From NCBI GenBank assembly GCA_905220665.1, contig CAJNAR010000148.1, forward strand, positions 62,001-126,000: DNA of 64,000 nt, read 5' to 3'. Position numbers and translations under genes: made by a program. Below, piece after piece: positions 34,596 through 44,683 of this stretch. The number at the start of each line of letters is the position of its first letter. Position 1 is the first letter of the stretch. The notes under the pieces were generated by a model. That model was not told where the DNA came from, ran no database searches, and was given only the letters and a program-made list of their open reading frames with translations. Source of the stretch: Albugo candida (Eukaryota; Oomycota; Peronosporomycetes; Albuginales; Albuginaceae).

Positions 34596-37500
34596 ATGTC
34601 CACTACCGATGCATTTCGCTGCTCCGACACAAAAACAGACAAAGAAGTCGGTTCGGTGACTCGGTATTCAGACTGCGACTCGTATCAGTTGCCGTCAGAT
34701 AATCGCGTCCCCATTGCATCACCACAGCATGTCGTTGTTGGCATCAGCGCTTCCGTTCAGGATGAAGTAGAGGATTGGTCGAGTGATTTTCAACTTGGAA
34801 GCTATCGAGTGTTACCATCGACCCAAATTGCATCTTCGTGGAGTATCAAACATAAAGTATCACATCCAAGAACGCAGAGCTTACAGAGAGGAAGAGACTC
34901 AATCGAACGAGAATCGAGATACATGAAACGACGGGCAATGAGTGGGAGTGTTTCGTGGACGTGGTATCGTCGAAATCTGTCAAAGCAAAAGCTGAATAAG
35001 GCCAGGATGGCACGTTTGTTAGCTGAACGGAAGCGCCTGCGGGCTGTGTCAAAAACGGTAGAACGGCCCAAAAGAGCTGACAGCGTCGAAATAGTACAAG
35101 CCGACAACCAATGTTTGGAGGCTAAAGTGCAAGAAACAATGGATCAGGGACATGACGTAAACGTCTATGGAAACCAAGTAGTAGCGTACGGGCTTGAGGA
35201 AGATGACATACAGGCAGAAATAGATGGACCGGAGCTGGATGAGAGTGAGACAGAAGACTGGGATGCTGAATTTGGATTCACGAATACGAGCGAAGACGAA
35301 GAAGCATCTCATACAAATGGAAAAGGAGTAGGCTCTGAGAATTTCGAAACCTTTTTAAAAGCATTTCACGATATGATTGGTAACGATAGTATCGATGGCG
35401 ATGAGCAAGATATGCTCCAGAAAGTGAGATCACGTTCGTGTTCCAATGAAAAGTCAAACTCTCTCCAAAGATCATGGACCGAATCTTTTTCACCGTCTAC
35501 CCGGGAAGCTTGTGTGCCCCTAAGCGGCATTGGAGGATGTAGTCAAGCATCCTTGGAGCGTTCCTGGGCAGAATTTACACTAGCCGATCGCTATCGCTTA
35601 GTGGATGTTGCTCATTCCTCATCCTATGCCGTGAGAATCGAGCGATTTCCAAAGCCTTGTACCACATTCAGCCAAATCGAACAATTCTTATCGGTACCAA
35701 ATTATTCCGACGCACATTTCGAACAATGGCTGCAGGAGATTGTGTCCGAGAAAGCAAATTTGACCAAACTTGAAATAACGCGCGCAACCAAACGACCATT
35801 ATGCTTACCGCTCCCTTCGAATCAGCTACAAGACTCGATTCCGCTCCCCGAGAGAAGACAAACTTTGCTGCATACACGTTCCGTTACGAAGGATGTCTAT
35901 CAAAGACTTATCGTATATCGTTACTTTGGACACGTAAAGTCAAGCCAGGATCTAATCCAGCGGTATTATGATCTCATACTCGACATTGGACACAAAAACA
36001 CATCTACAAATGTGACCTCAAATCTTACAATACAATCAGAAATGCCGTATTTGGACAGTATATGCGCGTCGCCGCTCATTCTTGAGATATTGATGGAAGC
36101 AGCTCGCGTGTTTGGTCCCAATCTCCCGGCAAACGCTCGATCAAACACGGATTCTCAAAAGTCATGCAAACAATTTCAGCGTTTTCTTGATTTGACGGCG
36201 ATGGCAATTCCAGCGTACAGAAACTTGCTTGCTTTAATAGAGCTGCGTTATGTATGTCATCACTTAGTATACTTTACTAATTTGGAGAATTTTCGATACG
36301 AATGGTTGATCTGTGACCAATTTCCACCATTTTTACCGATGGAACCGATTCTGAATGGAGCTTCCACGTTAGTCATTGAGGTTCTCGAATTTTACGGAGC
36401 TTTGTTTTCCGTCTGCAATGGTCTGATCGACCTGGAAACCTCTAATAAACAAGCACATGTATCGTCTCCTAACATCAAGGTTCCAGACACTTGTCCAGAT
36501 GCATTCCAGCCTGTCTGGTACGGAACGATGAGTGACGCGGTCTACTTGCAAGCACTTGTTCTTTGTGACATTCAAAATCTCTACGATGGAAAAAGCGCGC
36601 TGATAGAAAGTAGCATCCCCGGACTCTGTGATCTCGTTGACTACGATTCTGATAGGAGCAGCTTTTATAGTCGCCGGGAAAGTGAGGAAGCAAACAGCGC
36701 GCGGTCAAGTAAAAGTCCAGGTCGTTCAAGTCTTGATGACGGTGCTGTTTGGAATTCCGTACTACAAATGCTACTTCTACTACGTCATGATAACGAAGCT
36801 CGGAAAATCGCGCTAGAGACGTTATATGAGCGGATACCGATTGGAGTGGGAGCTTTGGTCAAGGCGAAATGTGCGATTACTTTAAGTGGACTGCATTGTA
36901 TCAGTTCGACCGGAAGCATGAAGACAGCCGAGTCCTTCGCGTATGAAGGTCTATGTCTGCTGGAGGATTGTACCAGGAAGCAATTTGGTCAAGCCCAGAT
37001 GCATTTCGGGGATCATGATAATTGCCTGAGGCTCATGTACAATGACAGCCTCGTGTCAGAGTTGGGACGAGAGACTTTTGAGCTTTTAGGCAACATTTTG
37101 ATCAGAAATCAAAAGTATCGATATGGGATTCAATGTCTGGAAGCCTCTTGTGCCCTGTATAGTTTATTGTATCAGTATCGGGATCATGAAAAGCTTATTC
37201 GCCACATGTGCGCCTTAGCGATCGAAGCAGAGGATATTGATCGAGCGCTACTTCTGCATGATTCTGTATTAAAGTCAGCACAAGCGCACGGGAATGTCAA
37301 TGAGTACGTGTATCTGACTCAAATTATGGCGAATCTTTGGACGCGTCAAGGCAATTTCATAAGAGCTGAAAAGGTCGTCTTCACTGCATTGCAATACCTT
37401 CGTGAGAACTGTGGCCTCTTACCTCATTATTTCTCCCAAACGATCACCATCTCGCCAGTACCCGATGCTTATTCGTTCAGCTCGCGTTCAGCAACACTCA

Positions 37501-40500
37501 CGACCAGCTCTATCTCATTAGGGTCGACCTCTCGAAGTCTACATTCGAGCGAGTGTGACACTTGGCTCAATCACGACATCTCTCTCCATCTCGTCTTGCG
37601 CGATATCTATCGGTCTAGTGGCCGGGGACATACTGCATTACGTGTTGTGAATCACGTGCTCTGTTATTCGCTTCGTCTGCCTCGCGGGAAGCGTAATCTC
37701 TTACGAATGATTCTAGCGGAAGATGCACTCAGAAATCGGATGAGCGATGTCAGTCAAGTCACACTGCACCAACTTGAGCAAGAAGCATTGTTATCACCTG
37801 ATCGGAATCGAGAAGTCGAAGGTGATCATGGCGTGAAAGACAACAACTCTGTCTCTCGCAACATCAGTCTCGGAATTGAGGCTCGATTATGCCACGAGCT
37901 CGTTGTTTCAACACGATACATCATGTGCCGAGTCAAGTCCCATTTACACCGCAAAGAATACTTTCAAGCGTTTGCGTGGGTGACAATCGCACAATTGAGA
38001 AGTGAAGATAAAAGCCTACGCTTTCAAGCAAAATTGGTCTATTTGGACGGAAAAATTGTACACGAATGGTCCCGTGAAAGAATCTCTAGCAAGCTCAACA
38101 ATGCAACAAAAGCCAATGCGCCATTTGTTGCCAATATCATACAAATTCTCAAGTACTTTGAATCGTCCGTGTTTTCATTATCAATGCAGGAACAAGAAAA
38201 GCTGCAAGAGAGACTCGAGTTGTTTCGAAGCTGTAGTAAAGATCTACAACAAAGTATCAAGTACGGGATTCAGGCGTATTGGAATGCGTTTGAAAAGTTT
38301 CAAACGCTGGATGATGTTCTGAACCAGCTGAAGACGCTTTTGTGCATTGTGAGCTTTCATATCGAGCCCGTTCGACAAGCTGTGATGGTTGGCGCCGATT
38401 ATGTCGAGATTCTGGTTCAATTATACTGGTCTGAAGATTGCTCAAACAAGAAGTTGATGTGTGAACGGCTGAAGAAGGTGATGGAAGATACCCGCAGCTC
38501 ACTACTGGAAGCTCAGAAACTTTTGCGATCGATTATGAATCTGTCAGAACAAGCTGCAGACCCAGCGTATCATCTTCGAACGTTGATTGCATGCGTCGAT
38601 ATTTCCATTTTACTTGAAAAAGTGATTCCGTTCCATTCTGTTCGATATATCAAACAAGCTGGTGCTTACTGGAAAGAAGCTGTAAAGCTGCTACTGAGTG
38701 TTTTTTTTCGGAGAGTGGCAGTCACTTGTCGACCTTCGGCGTATGGAGGCAAACTCTGGGATAAAGCAAGCTTACGATCGCGAGCATTTGCGTTGCTGCC
38801 AATTCTCAATTTCCGCGAAACGTGGATTCTTCGCTTACACGACTGTGTGTCTTCGCTCTTAACGAGTGCTGGGCAATTACTGCAGAGTCCTCGTGTCCCA
38901 AGCTACCTCGAGCTGATGCTGCATCGGTATTTGGATGAGCTTGTGAGCGCTCAATTAGGCTTAACAAGTATCGCACACCATTCTCGATCGTATGCTGCTA
39001 GTGAAGCTGCCAAATGGTTGCGAACAAATGTATCCAGTGATGGCTGTCATCCAACTTTGTCATCCAGATTATCAAGACAAAAGCTTTCAATGGATGATAC
39101 GGTCACCTGTCGTGTGAAATCACCAGCTGTCTCTGTAGATTCGAGTAAGACCCCATCCAAAGGCCGAGAAATCCACCGTATGAACCTATCGATGTCTTCC
39201 ATATCGGAGCTACTGGCTACTAATATCATTATACCTTCATCTGCTCAAGATACTTTATATTCGTGTTGGGGCAGATCTCCAAAAACAGGGCTTGCGTTTA
39301 TCAACAGTTCCGGTGAGAAGGATGACAGCAATTTGATTCGCTTCGTTCCAACGGTGTTGGAAGAGTATGATCATTCCGCATACAGCGCAGACTTGAAATC
39401 GTCTCGGACAAGGGGCCGATCGGCCTCTACGCTGTACGGTGACGCAGCTGTCTCCGATCGCCGTCAGCTATCTCAAGTCGAGGACGAGGAAAGCTCTGAA
39501 CAAAAATCCGATACTGATGAAGCACAACGACTTCTCAAGTCGGTCGATAGTGTGGAGATCTCGAAGCTCTGGTGGATATTCAATTCGTGGACGTATGCCA
39601 GGACGAAATATTGCAATGGTAAAATTGAAATCACGGCCTTGCGATATCAAAACTTGCGCACTTTAAGGCAATTGTTGGATGCATTTGATCCTCAGCACAC
39701 AACGAGTCCTGACGCGGTGCCCGTAGGAATGCAATTGTATAACGTGATGGAGATTCATTCCCGTGCGTTCTATCAGTACCGTGATCACATGTTCTTCATG
39801 GACTACGATATTGCTCACAATGAATATGATATTCCATCATTTCAGCTGAAATCATTTCCATTTAAAGCGGGGCAGGTAGCAAATTGGATCGAGCAACTCC
39901 CACGGCCGGATTGGTACTTGACAAAACACCACAATGCCGAGAGTGATATGGGAAACCCTGGTGCTGGCATCTTCAATACATTGAGATTTTTGGGCATTAA
40001 AAACACACTAAATGTCTTGAGCTCCTTGCTGCTTGAAAAACCGCTGATCGTGCTTGGCTCATCCTTTGGTCATGTTCAGCAAGCGATTATGACTCTGATC
40101 AAATTATTGCAACCTTTCCAGTGGCCATATATTTGCATTCCATTCTTACCGATCTCATCGTGGAAATTCCTGCACGAGTCGATACTTTCCCATCTTTCTT
40201 GGCAGCAATACTCCAACGATGCTCAAAGCTCCTTTCAAGGACGTTGGAATTCGTTCTTCTCCAGCACTATGCATGAGACCGGCATAACGACTCCGACACT
40301 GAAAAATTGTCCACGACACCAATCTGGAGCCCCATTCATCATTGGAATTGTTGGTGAGACTTGGCAGATGGTCACACAACAGCTCAAGGCGACATTTGAA
40401 GGCGAAATGAGTTCCATCAACTGCACAGGCGCATGCACTGGAAGTAGTCGATGGGAAGAACGCTACTTCTCTGGAAGAATCAACATAATCGATCTTGATA

Positions 40501-41234
40501 AACCCACTGCTTCAATGATCTCGGTCACGAACGGTACCAATTTTCCCCGATTGTGGCGAAAGAATTTGGTGGATCATATGCGGAAGCTTGTGCAGCAAAC
40601 GCGACGAAAGAAGAGAAAATCGTTTCTGTGGAATTCCAAAAAGTTATCTTTGCTCGATATTTTACACTTGTCGCGATCACAAGACGGTCGAGAAGTTTGT
40701 GATTTCTCTTCTGGTGAGGGCTTGCATTCACTGCAGGATGAAAAGCGAGACTTGACTACAGCTTCGCTCGACCACAAGGTCCAAGGACATCAATATGAGT
40801 GCAGTATGGAGTGCTGTATGATGTTTCATACTCAGCTTGTAGAGCTGTACGAGAAACTCATATTGTGTTGTATGGAATCCCAAAAGTATCGAAATACTTG
40901 CAGGAAAAAACCATTCAAATCGTACGAGCTGAAAATTTGGTTCTCTTCCTCACGCGAAATCGAGCATTATGCAAAAAAATTTGTCAATTCAAAACTATAT
41001 TCCGAATACGTCGAAAAAAGATCGGAGCAAGGACTACTTCCATTACCACGCACGTGTCTCCAGTACCAGCAATCACACGTTCGTTCTGTGTCATCGCGAG
41101 TGACACCTAAACGGCCGCAATGGTTACATGGAAGCAATAACGCGAGCAATGTCTCACACTCCTCCTCGTGGACTTCTCTCGGTCTCAGCGGTTTATTCTC
41201 CAGCACAACCACTACATCTTCCGGCAAGTTTTAG
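34596..41234 (+). CDS. Very large DENN-domain protein (2,212 codons, single exon)
   Basis: DENN proteins are mostly Rab guanine-nucleotide exchange factors acting in membrane traffic. The C-terminal third carries the core DENN fold, clearest at about residues 1795-1850: EKPLIVLGSSFGHVQQAIM then PFQWPYICIPFLP, followed by further DENN-like sequence to about 2000. The N-terminal 300 residues are acidic and serine-rich, with two copies of an EDW(S/D)xx(D/E)F-type motif (about 59-65 and 217-223). The middle (about 560-1000) is helical and TPR-like (for example YRYGIQCLEASCALYSLL and KLIRHMCALAIEAEDIDRALL). A basic run RRKKRKSF lies after the DENN region. Helical solenoid plus C-terminal DENN is also seen in other large protist DENN proteins, but I cannot assign a specific subfamily or Rab. 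No introns are needed. Confidence 0.8.
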   Translation: MSTTDAFRCSDTKTDKEVGSVTRYSDCDSYQLPSDNRVPIASPQHVVVGISASVQDEVEDWSSDFQLGSYRVLPSTQIASSWSIKHKVSHPRTQSLQRGRDSIERESRYMKRRAMSGSVSWTWYRRNLSKQKLNKARMARLLAERKRLRAVSKTVERPKRADSVEIVQADNQCLEAKVQETMDQGHDVNVYGNQVVAYGLEEDDIQAEIDGPELDESETEDWDAEFGFTNTSEDEEASHTNGKGVGSENFETFLKAFHDMIGNDSIDGDEQDMLQKVRSRSCSNEKSNSLQRSWTESFSPSTREACVPLSGIGGCSQASLERSWAEFTLADRYRLVDVAHSSSYAVRIERFPKPCTTFSQIEQFLSVPNYSDAHFEQWLQEIVSEKANLTKLEITRATKRPLCLPLPSNQLQDSIPLPERRQTLLHTRSVTKDVYQRLIVYRYFGHVKSSQDLIQRYYDLILDIGHKNTSTNVTSNLTIQSEMPYLDSICASPLILEILMEAARVFGPNLPANARSNTDSQKSCKQFQRFLDLTAMAIPAYRNLLALIELRYVCHHLVYFTNLENFRYEWLICDQFPPFLPMEPILNGASTLVIEVLEFYGALFSVCNGLIDLETSNKQAHVSSPNIKVPDTCPDAFQPVWYGTMSDAVYLQALVLCDIQNLYDGKSALIESSIPGLCDLVDYDSDRSSFYSRRESEEANSARSSKSPGRSSLDDGAVWNSVLQMLLLLRHDNEARKIALETLYERIPIGVGALVKAKCAITLSGLHCISSTGSMKTAESFAYEGLCLLEDCTRKQFGQAQMHFGDHDNCLRLMYNDSLVSELGRETFELLGNILIRNQKYRYGIQCLEASCALYSLLYQYRDHEKLIRHMCALAIEAEDIDRALLLHDSVLKSAQAHGNVNEYVYLTQIMANLWTRQGNFIRAEKVVFTALQYLRENCGLLPHYFSQTITISPVPDAYSFSSRSATLTTSSISLGSTSRSLHSSECDTWLNHDISLHLVLRDIYRSSGRGHTALRVVNHVLCYSLRLPRGKRNLLRMILAEDALRNRMSDVSQVTLHQLEQEALLSPDRNREVEGDHGVKDNNSVSRNISLGIEARLCHELVVSTRYIMCRVKSHLHRKEYFQAFAWVTIAQLRSEDKSLRFQAKLVYLDGKIVHEWSRERISSKLNNATKANAPFVANIIQILKYFESSVFSLSMQEQEKLQERLELFRSCSKDLQQSIKYGIQAYWNAFEKFQTLDDVLNQLKTLLCIVSFHIEPVRQAVMVGADYVEILVQLYWSEDCSNKKLMCERLKKVMEDTRSSLLEAQKLLRSIMNLSEQAADPAYHLRTLIACVDISILLEKVIPFHSVRYIKQAGAYWKEAVKLLLSVFFRRVAVTCRPSAYGGKLWDKASLRSRAFALLPILNFRETWILRLHDCVSSLLTSAGQLLQSPRVPSYLELMLHRYLDELVSAQLGLTSIAHHSRSYAASEAAKWLRTNVSSDGCHPTLSSRLSRQKLSMDDTVTCRVKSPAVSVDSSKTPSKGREIHRMNLSMSSISELLATNIIIPSSAQDTLYSCWGRSPKTGLAFINSSGEKDDSNLIRFVPTVLEEYDHSAYSADLKSSRTRGRSASTLYGDAAVSDRRQLSQVEDEESSEQKSDTDEAQRLLKSVDSVEISKLWWIFNSWTYARTKYCNGKIEITALRYQNLRTLRQLLDAFDPQHTTSPDAVPVGMQLYNVMEIHSRAFYQYRDHMFFMDYDIAHNEYDIPSFQLKSFPFKAGQVANWIEQLPRPDWYLTKHHNAESDMGNPGAGIFNTLRFLGIKNTLNVLSSLLLEKPLIVLGSSFGHVQQAIMTLIKLLQPFQWPYICIPFLPISSWKFLHESILSHLSWQQYSNDAQSSFQGRWNSFFSSTMHETGITTPTLKNCPRHQSGAPFIIGIVGETWQMVTQQLKATFEGEMSSINCTGACTGSSRWEERYFSGRINIIDLDKPTASMISVTNGTNFPRLWRKNLVDHMRKLVQQTRRKKRKSFLWNSKKLSLLDILHLSRSQDGREVCDFSSGEGLHSLQDEKRDLTTASLDHKVQGHQYECSMECCMMFHTQLVELYEKLILCCMESQKYRNTCRKKPFKSYELKIWFSSSREIEHYAKKFVNSKLYSEYVEKRSEQGLLPLPRTCLQYQQSHVRSVSSRVTPKRPQWLHGSNNASNVSHSSSWTSLGLSGLFSSTTTTSSGKF

Positions 41235-41507
41235 TCACGAGTATTTCTTATTTATATCAATAATTTGATTCTCATACTTCTATCACAGATCTCCGCCTCG
41301 TTCGGAATAACTAATCAGCAAATTGCATGTGGCTGAAATGAGATAAACATGCTCCTCGACAGCTTTTATTGACTGTTACACTCGCAAGCGCCTTTGATAT
41401 CGCAGCGCTTCTGTCGTGAGTTCAGACAGTTGGCCTGACGAAATGACCAATCCCATCACAGTGTAAAGGTCGACTGTAATTAACGTAATTCATTGCTCGC
41501 CTTCCGA

Positions 41508-42870
41508 ATGGCTTCTCCGATTTCTTCATCGCCAGATACTTGTGCAAAAGTGAATGTACTTGTGAAGAATGTGTATGCACCTTCGCAGTCAAAGACGTTT
41601 GTAGTTCCGATCACTCTGTCGATACTTGAACTAAAGCATGAAATTGAGACCGTGTTCCCGTCTATGCCGGCAGTAAAAGACCAAAAGCTCATTTTTGGTG
41701 GTAAAATTTGCTCAAACGATACGATTTTAGACACAATACTGAAACAGGTACGTTTTATGATATGTAAAGAGCGAGAAATCACTTTTGTGTGTAGCTACAA
41801 GTTGGAAATCGCGCAAATGAATCGACCGACGAGAGAGATGAGCCTGTTGTCGTATTCCATTTGATGTGTCTCAATGATCTGAAGGCTTCTGAGGATACAC
41901 AAAATACTATCCCCATTGATGAACCAAAGAGTGCCCCGAACACGAATGTAACGCAAGTCCATCAGCCACAGACACGTACTTCTCCACCGAGCTCAGTGGC
42001 ACACAACGGAACAGCAAATAATTCTGCTTTGCGGAGCCCATCAGACGTTAGTGGATTCCAGGCTCAATTTTTTCAGCAGGCGATGCTCATGCAGCAACAG
42101 TCGATGTTGCTTATGCAAATTCAATATCTGGAGCAGATGAAAGCATATTACCAAGCATTTCCTGCTATGGGGAATGCCTCAGGAGCTGCAGCTATACCGA
42201 CAGTATCACGAAACACAGCGACTACGCATATATCTCAGCCAACGCAAACTACCGCTCACATTCCTCGACCACCGGCGGCAGTCGTTCCTCCGCATTTTCA
42301 ACATGTTTTTGGCCATAGAAATCAATTTCCATTTGCGCAGCCACCACAAGTACAACGTCAGGAACCCGGTTTTTTTCGTGAGTTGTTGCGAGAAGCATAT
42401 GCGTCATTAGACTTGCGTTTGGCGCTGAAAATGGGATTCATGATTTTTATTGTCGGACAAGACACTCCGTATGAGCGTGTCTTGTTACTCGGCATTTCTG
42501 CTTTTGCACTTTACCTGTAAGACGCACGAGCTTTTCGTAAGCATATCTCAATTCATGCGCTCTCTGTAGGCACATCACGGGAATACTGATCAAATGCTAT
42601 CGAGTCTACCAGCGTCACTATGGTCGACGCGACACTGAAAATGCTGCAAACACTAACGGACCTCCAGCTGCAGCAGCCTTAAATGTATCAAATCGGAATG
42701 GGATCACTGCATTGACCTCTTACGTGCGGATCTCTCAGCATCGAGGCTTTTTTCTCGATGTTTGGTCATTTCTGCTTGGGTTTGTGTGCTCTATCGTACC
42801 AGCTTGGAACCCAAATCCAAATGACGTGCAGGAAGCAGTGAGACCACCGGTAGCTCCAATTCCCATTTAA
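41508..42870 (+). CDS. HERP-like ubiquitin-domain ER membrane protein, three exons
   Basis: Exons 41508-41747, 41795-42516 and 42570-42870 give 420 codons plus stop; phases fit and introns are 47 and 53 nt. Residues about 8-85 form a ubiquitin-like domain (VNVLVKNVYAPSQSKTFVV, then KDQKLIFGGKICSNDTIL). A Gln/Met/Pro-rich low-complexity middle follows. Two hydrophobic segments near the C terminus (MGFMIFIVG...LLLGISAFALYL and FLDVWSFLLGFVCSIVPAW) are split by a short Asn/Ala-rich loop. This layout matches HERPUD proteins, which recruit the HRD1 ubiquitin ligase in ER-associated degradation. The conserved YGR block after the first membrane segment supports the third exon. The ATG at 41508 is preferred; the frame extends slightly upstream without ATG. 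Confidence 0.75.
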
Positions 42871-42979
42871 ACGCTTTACGTTTTAAAAAAAGTTTTATTT
42901 CTTCTTCATACTTTATCTCCATTCCTACGACGAGAATACTTGATTGGTTGGCGATAATCCTGCCACTGAATCACTGCGA

Positions 42980-44683
42980 ATGGATCGTGTTCTCATCCAT
43001 CGGTACACGCTATTGTTGGGAGGTGGAATCAAAATTCATCGCATAAACGGCTTCATGAATGCGATGAGAGCAACACGTCACAGCAGGATAACCCGTCGTC
43101 TGAGGTACTGCGGCCATAGCACAAACACAGCGCTGACGCATCCGAGTAAAGATGAGAAATGGATCAATTTGATGAAGAAAACGAGTATTTTGGAGTCGGG
43201 TGTATTGCTTCCATTGAATGAGAAAATATTGGGTCCATTAGACCGCAAAAATAAATTTGAAAAGCTTCCTTCTCTTCCATTTGTTTTTTTGTTGGGAAAT
43301 CATTCTTCCGGGAAATCGACGTTTATAAATTATCTGTTGCAACGACCGGTTCAAAGCACTGGTGTAGCGCCTACCGATGATGGATTCACTATCATAGCTC
43401 CAGGTCAACTAGACATTGATCAGGATGGACCAGCGTTGATCAACGATCCCGATTTAGGATTTTCGGGGCTTCAAAGTTTTGGGCCTGCTCTCATTCAGCG
43501 CACGCAACTCAAGGTTCGTAAGGATATCAAGCTCAACTTTATGCTGGTGGATTCACCAGGGATGATTGACAGTCCGAAAGCCAACACGCAAAGCTGGCAT
43601 CCGTACGATGAGAATCAGCAAACGGGCGAACTGATACGGCCCGACACCATTCGTAATGTACGTCGACGACCAGCAGCTTCTAACAATTTCCAGTACACAT
43701 ATATGCAGCGAGATGCGTCGAATCGAGGATATGAATTCGCCGATGTTGTTCGATGGTATGCAGAGCGAGCCGACATTATTCTTCTCTTTTTTGATCCCGA
43801 TAAGCCTGGAACTACTGGTGAAACTCTGTCGGTTCTCACGAGCGCTCTACTTGGAATGGATCACAAGCTACATATTGTGATGAATAAAGTGGATCAATTT
43901 ACAAAGATACATGACTTTGCTCGAGCTTACGGATCCCTTTGCTGGAACCTCTCCAAGGTCATTCCATTGAAAGATCTCCCACGGATCTACACAATGTGCA
44001 TACCTGTTCAAAAACATCAATACGATCAAGCGAGGGTTGAGAATGGTCTCGGGACCTCTTTGAAGGACCTTGACGCTATGCGGGAACAAGTCGTCCAGGA
44101 AGTCATGCGAGCACCGGAGCGTCGTGTTGATAATCTGATCACCAATCTGTATGATGCAGCTCGTCTATTGCATATGCACGCAACCATTTTAGAGTCTGTA
44201 CGGGCTCGCTACACACGAGAGACATGGCAACGACATGCTCTCGTTGCTTCCACTTTTTTCGGTGGGAATGCATTGGCTGCTACTGCATTTATAGCTGGCG
44301 GACCTATCGGCTTGGATCTCAGCATCTCCATACTATCCTGTCTGGCGTCAATTGGCTTACTCTGGAACAATCACCGATCTTTGCAAAAGCTTGCAGATAA
44401 CTTTCTCGGGGACCTTTTTCTGAATGAAGAGTTTCGGAAACAATACGGTCGACAACTTGCTGAAGGTGATGAATACGTGCTGGCATTGTGGAAGCGGATA
44501 TTGCCCTGTGTCCAGCTGTCAATACGCACATTGGGATTGGGACGAGTACCCAAAATAAAGAAAGCAGAAATCGATCAGATCGAGTATGTCCTGAATCATG
44601 AAATTCCAGCTCTTCGACGAGAATGCGCGCCAGCTGATACAAGTTTGGTCCATCAAATTGCGCAGATGTTTCGCGCACACTGA
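42980..44683 (+). CDS. EHD/dynamin-superfamily GTPase without EH domain
   Basis: 567 codons from ATG 42980, single exon. The GTPase is of EHD/dynamin type: P-loop GNHSSGKST (about residue 106), switch II DSPGMIDS (about 190) and NKVD (about 302), with the EHD-like stretch FFDPDKPGTTGETLSVLTSAL. EHD ATPase/GTPases oligomerise on and remodel membranes. The N terminus is basic and could be a mitochondrial presequence. Instead of a C-terminal EH domain, two hydrophobic helices lie at about 420-465 (VASTFFGGNALAATAFIAGG and LSISILSCLASIGLLW), resembling the membrane paddle of mitofusin/BDLP-type proteins. A helical C terminus follows. Localisation and partners cannot be read from the sequence. Confidence 0.8.
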   Translation: MDRVLIHRYTLLLGGGIKIHRINGFMNAMRATRHSRITRRLRYCGHSTNTALTHPSKDEKWINLMKKTSILESGVLLPLNEKILGPLDRKNKFEKLPSLPFVFLLGNHSSGKSTFINYLLQRPVQSTGVAPTDDGFTIIAPGQLDIDQDGPALINDPDLGFSGLQSFGPALIQRTQLKVRKDIKLNFMLVDSPGMIDSPKANTQSWHPYDENQQTGELIRPDTIRNVRRRPAASNNFQYTYMQRDASNRGYEFADVVRWYAERADIILLFFDPDKPGTTGETLSVLTSALLGMDHKLHIVMNKVDQFTKIHDFARAYGSLCWNLSKVIPLKDLPRIYTMCIPVQKHQYDQARVENGLGTSLKDLDAMREQVVQEVMRAPERRVDNLITNLYDAARLLHMHATILESVRARYTRETWQRHALVASTFFGGNALAATAFIAGGPIGLDLSISILSCLASIGLLWNNHRSLQKLADNFLGDLFLNEEFRKQYGRQLAEGDEYVLALWKRILPCVQLSIRTLGLGRVPKIKKAEIDQIEYVLNHEIPALRRECAPADTSLVHQIAQMFRAH

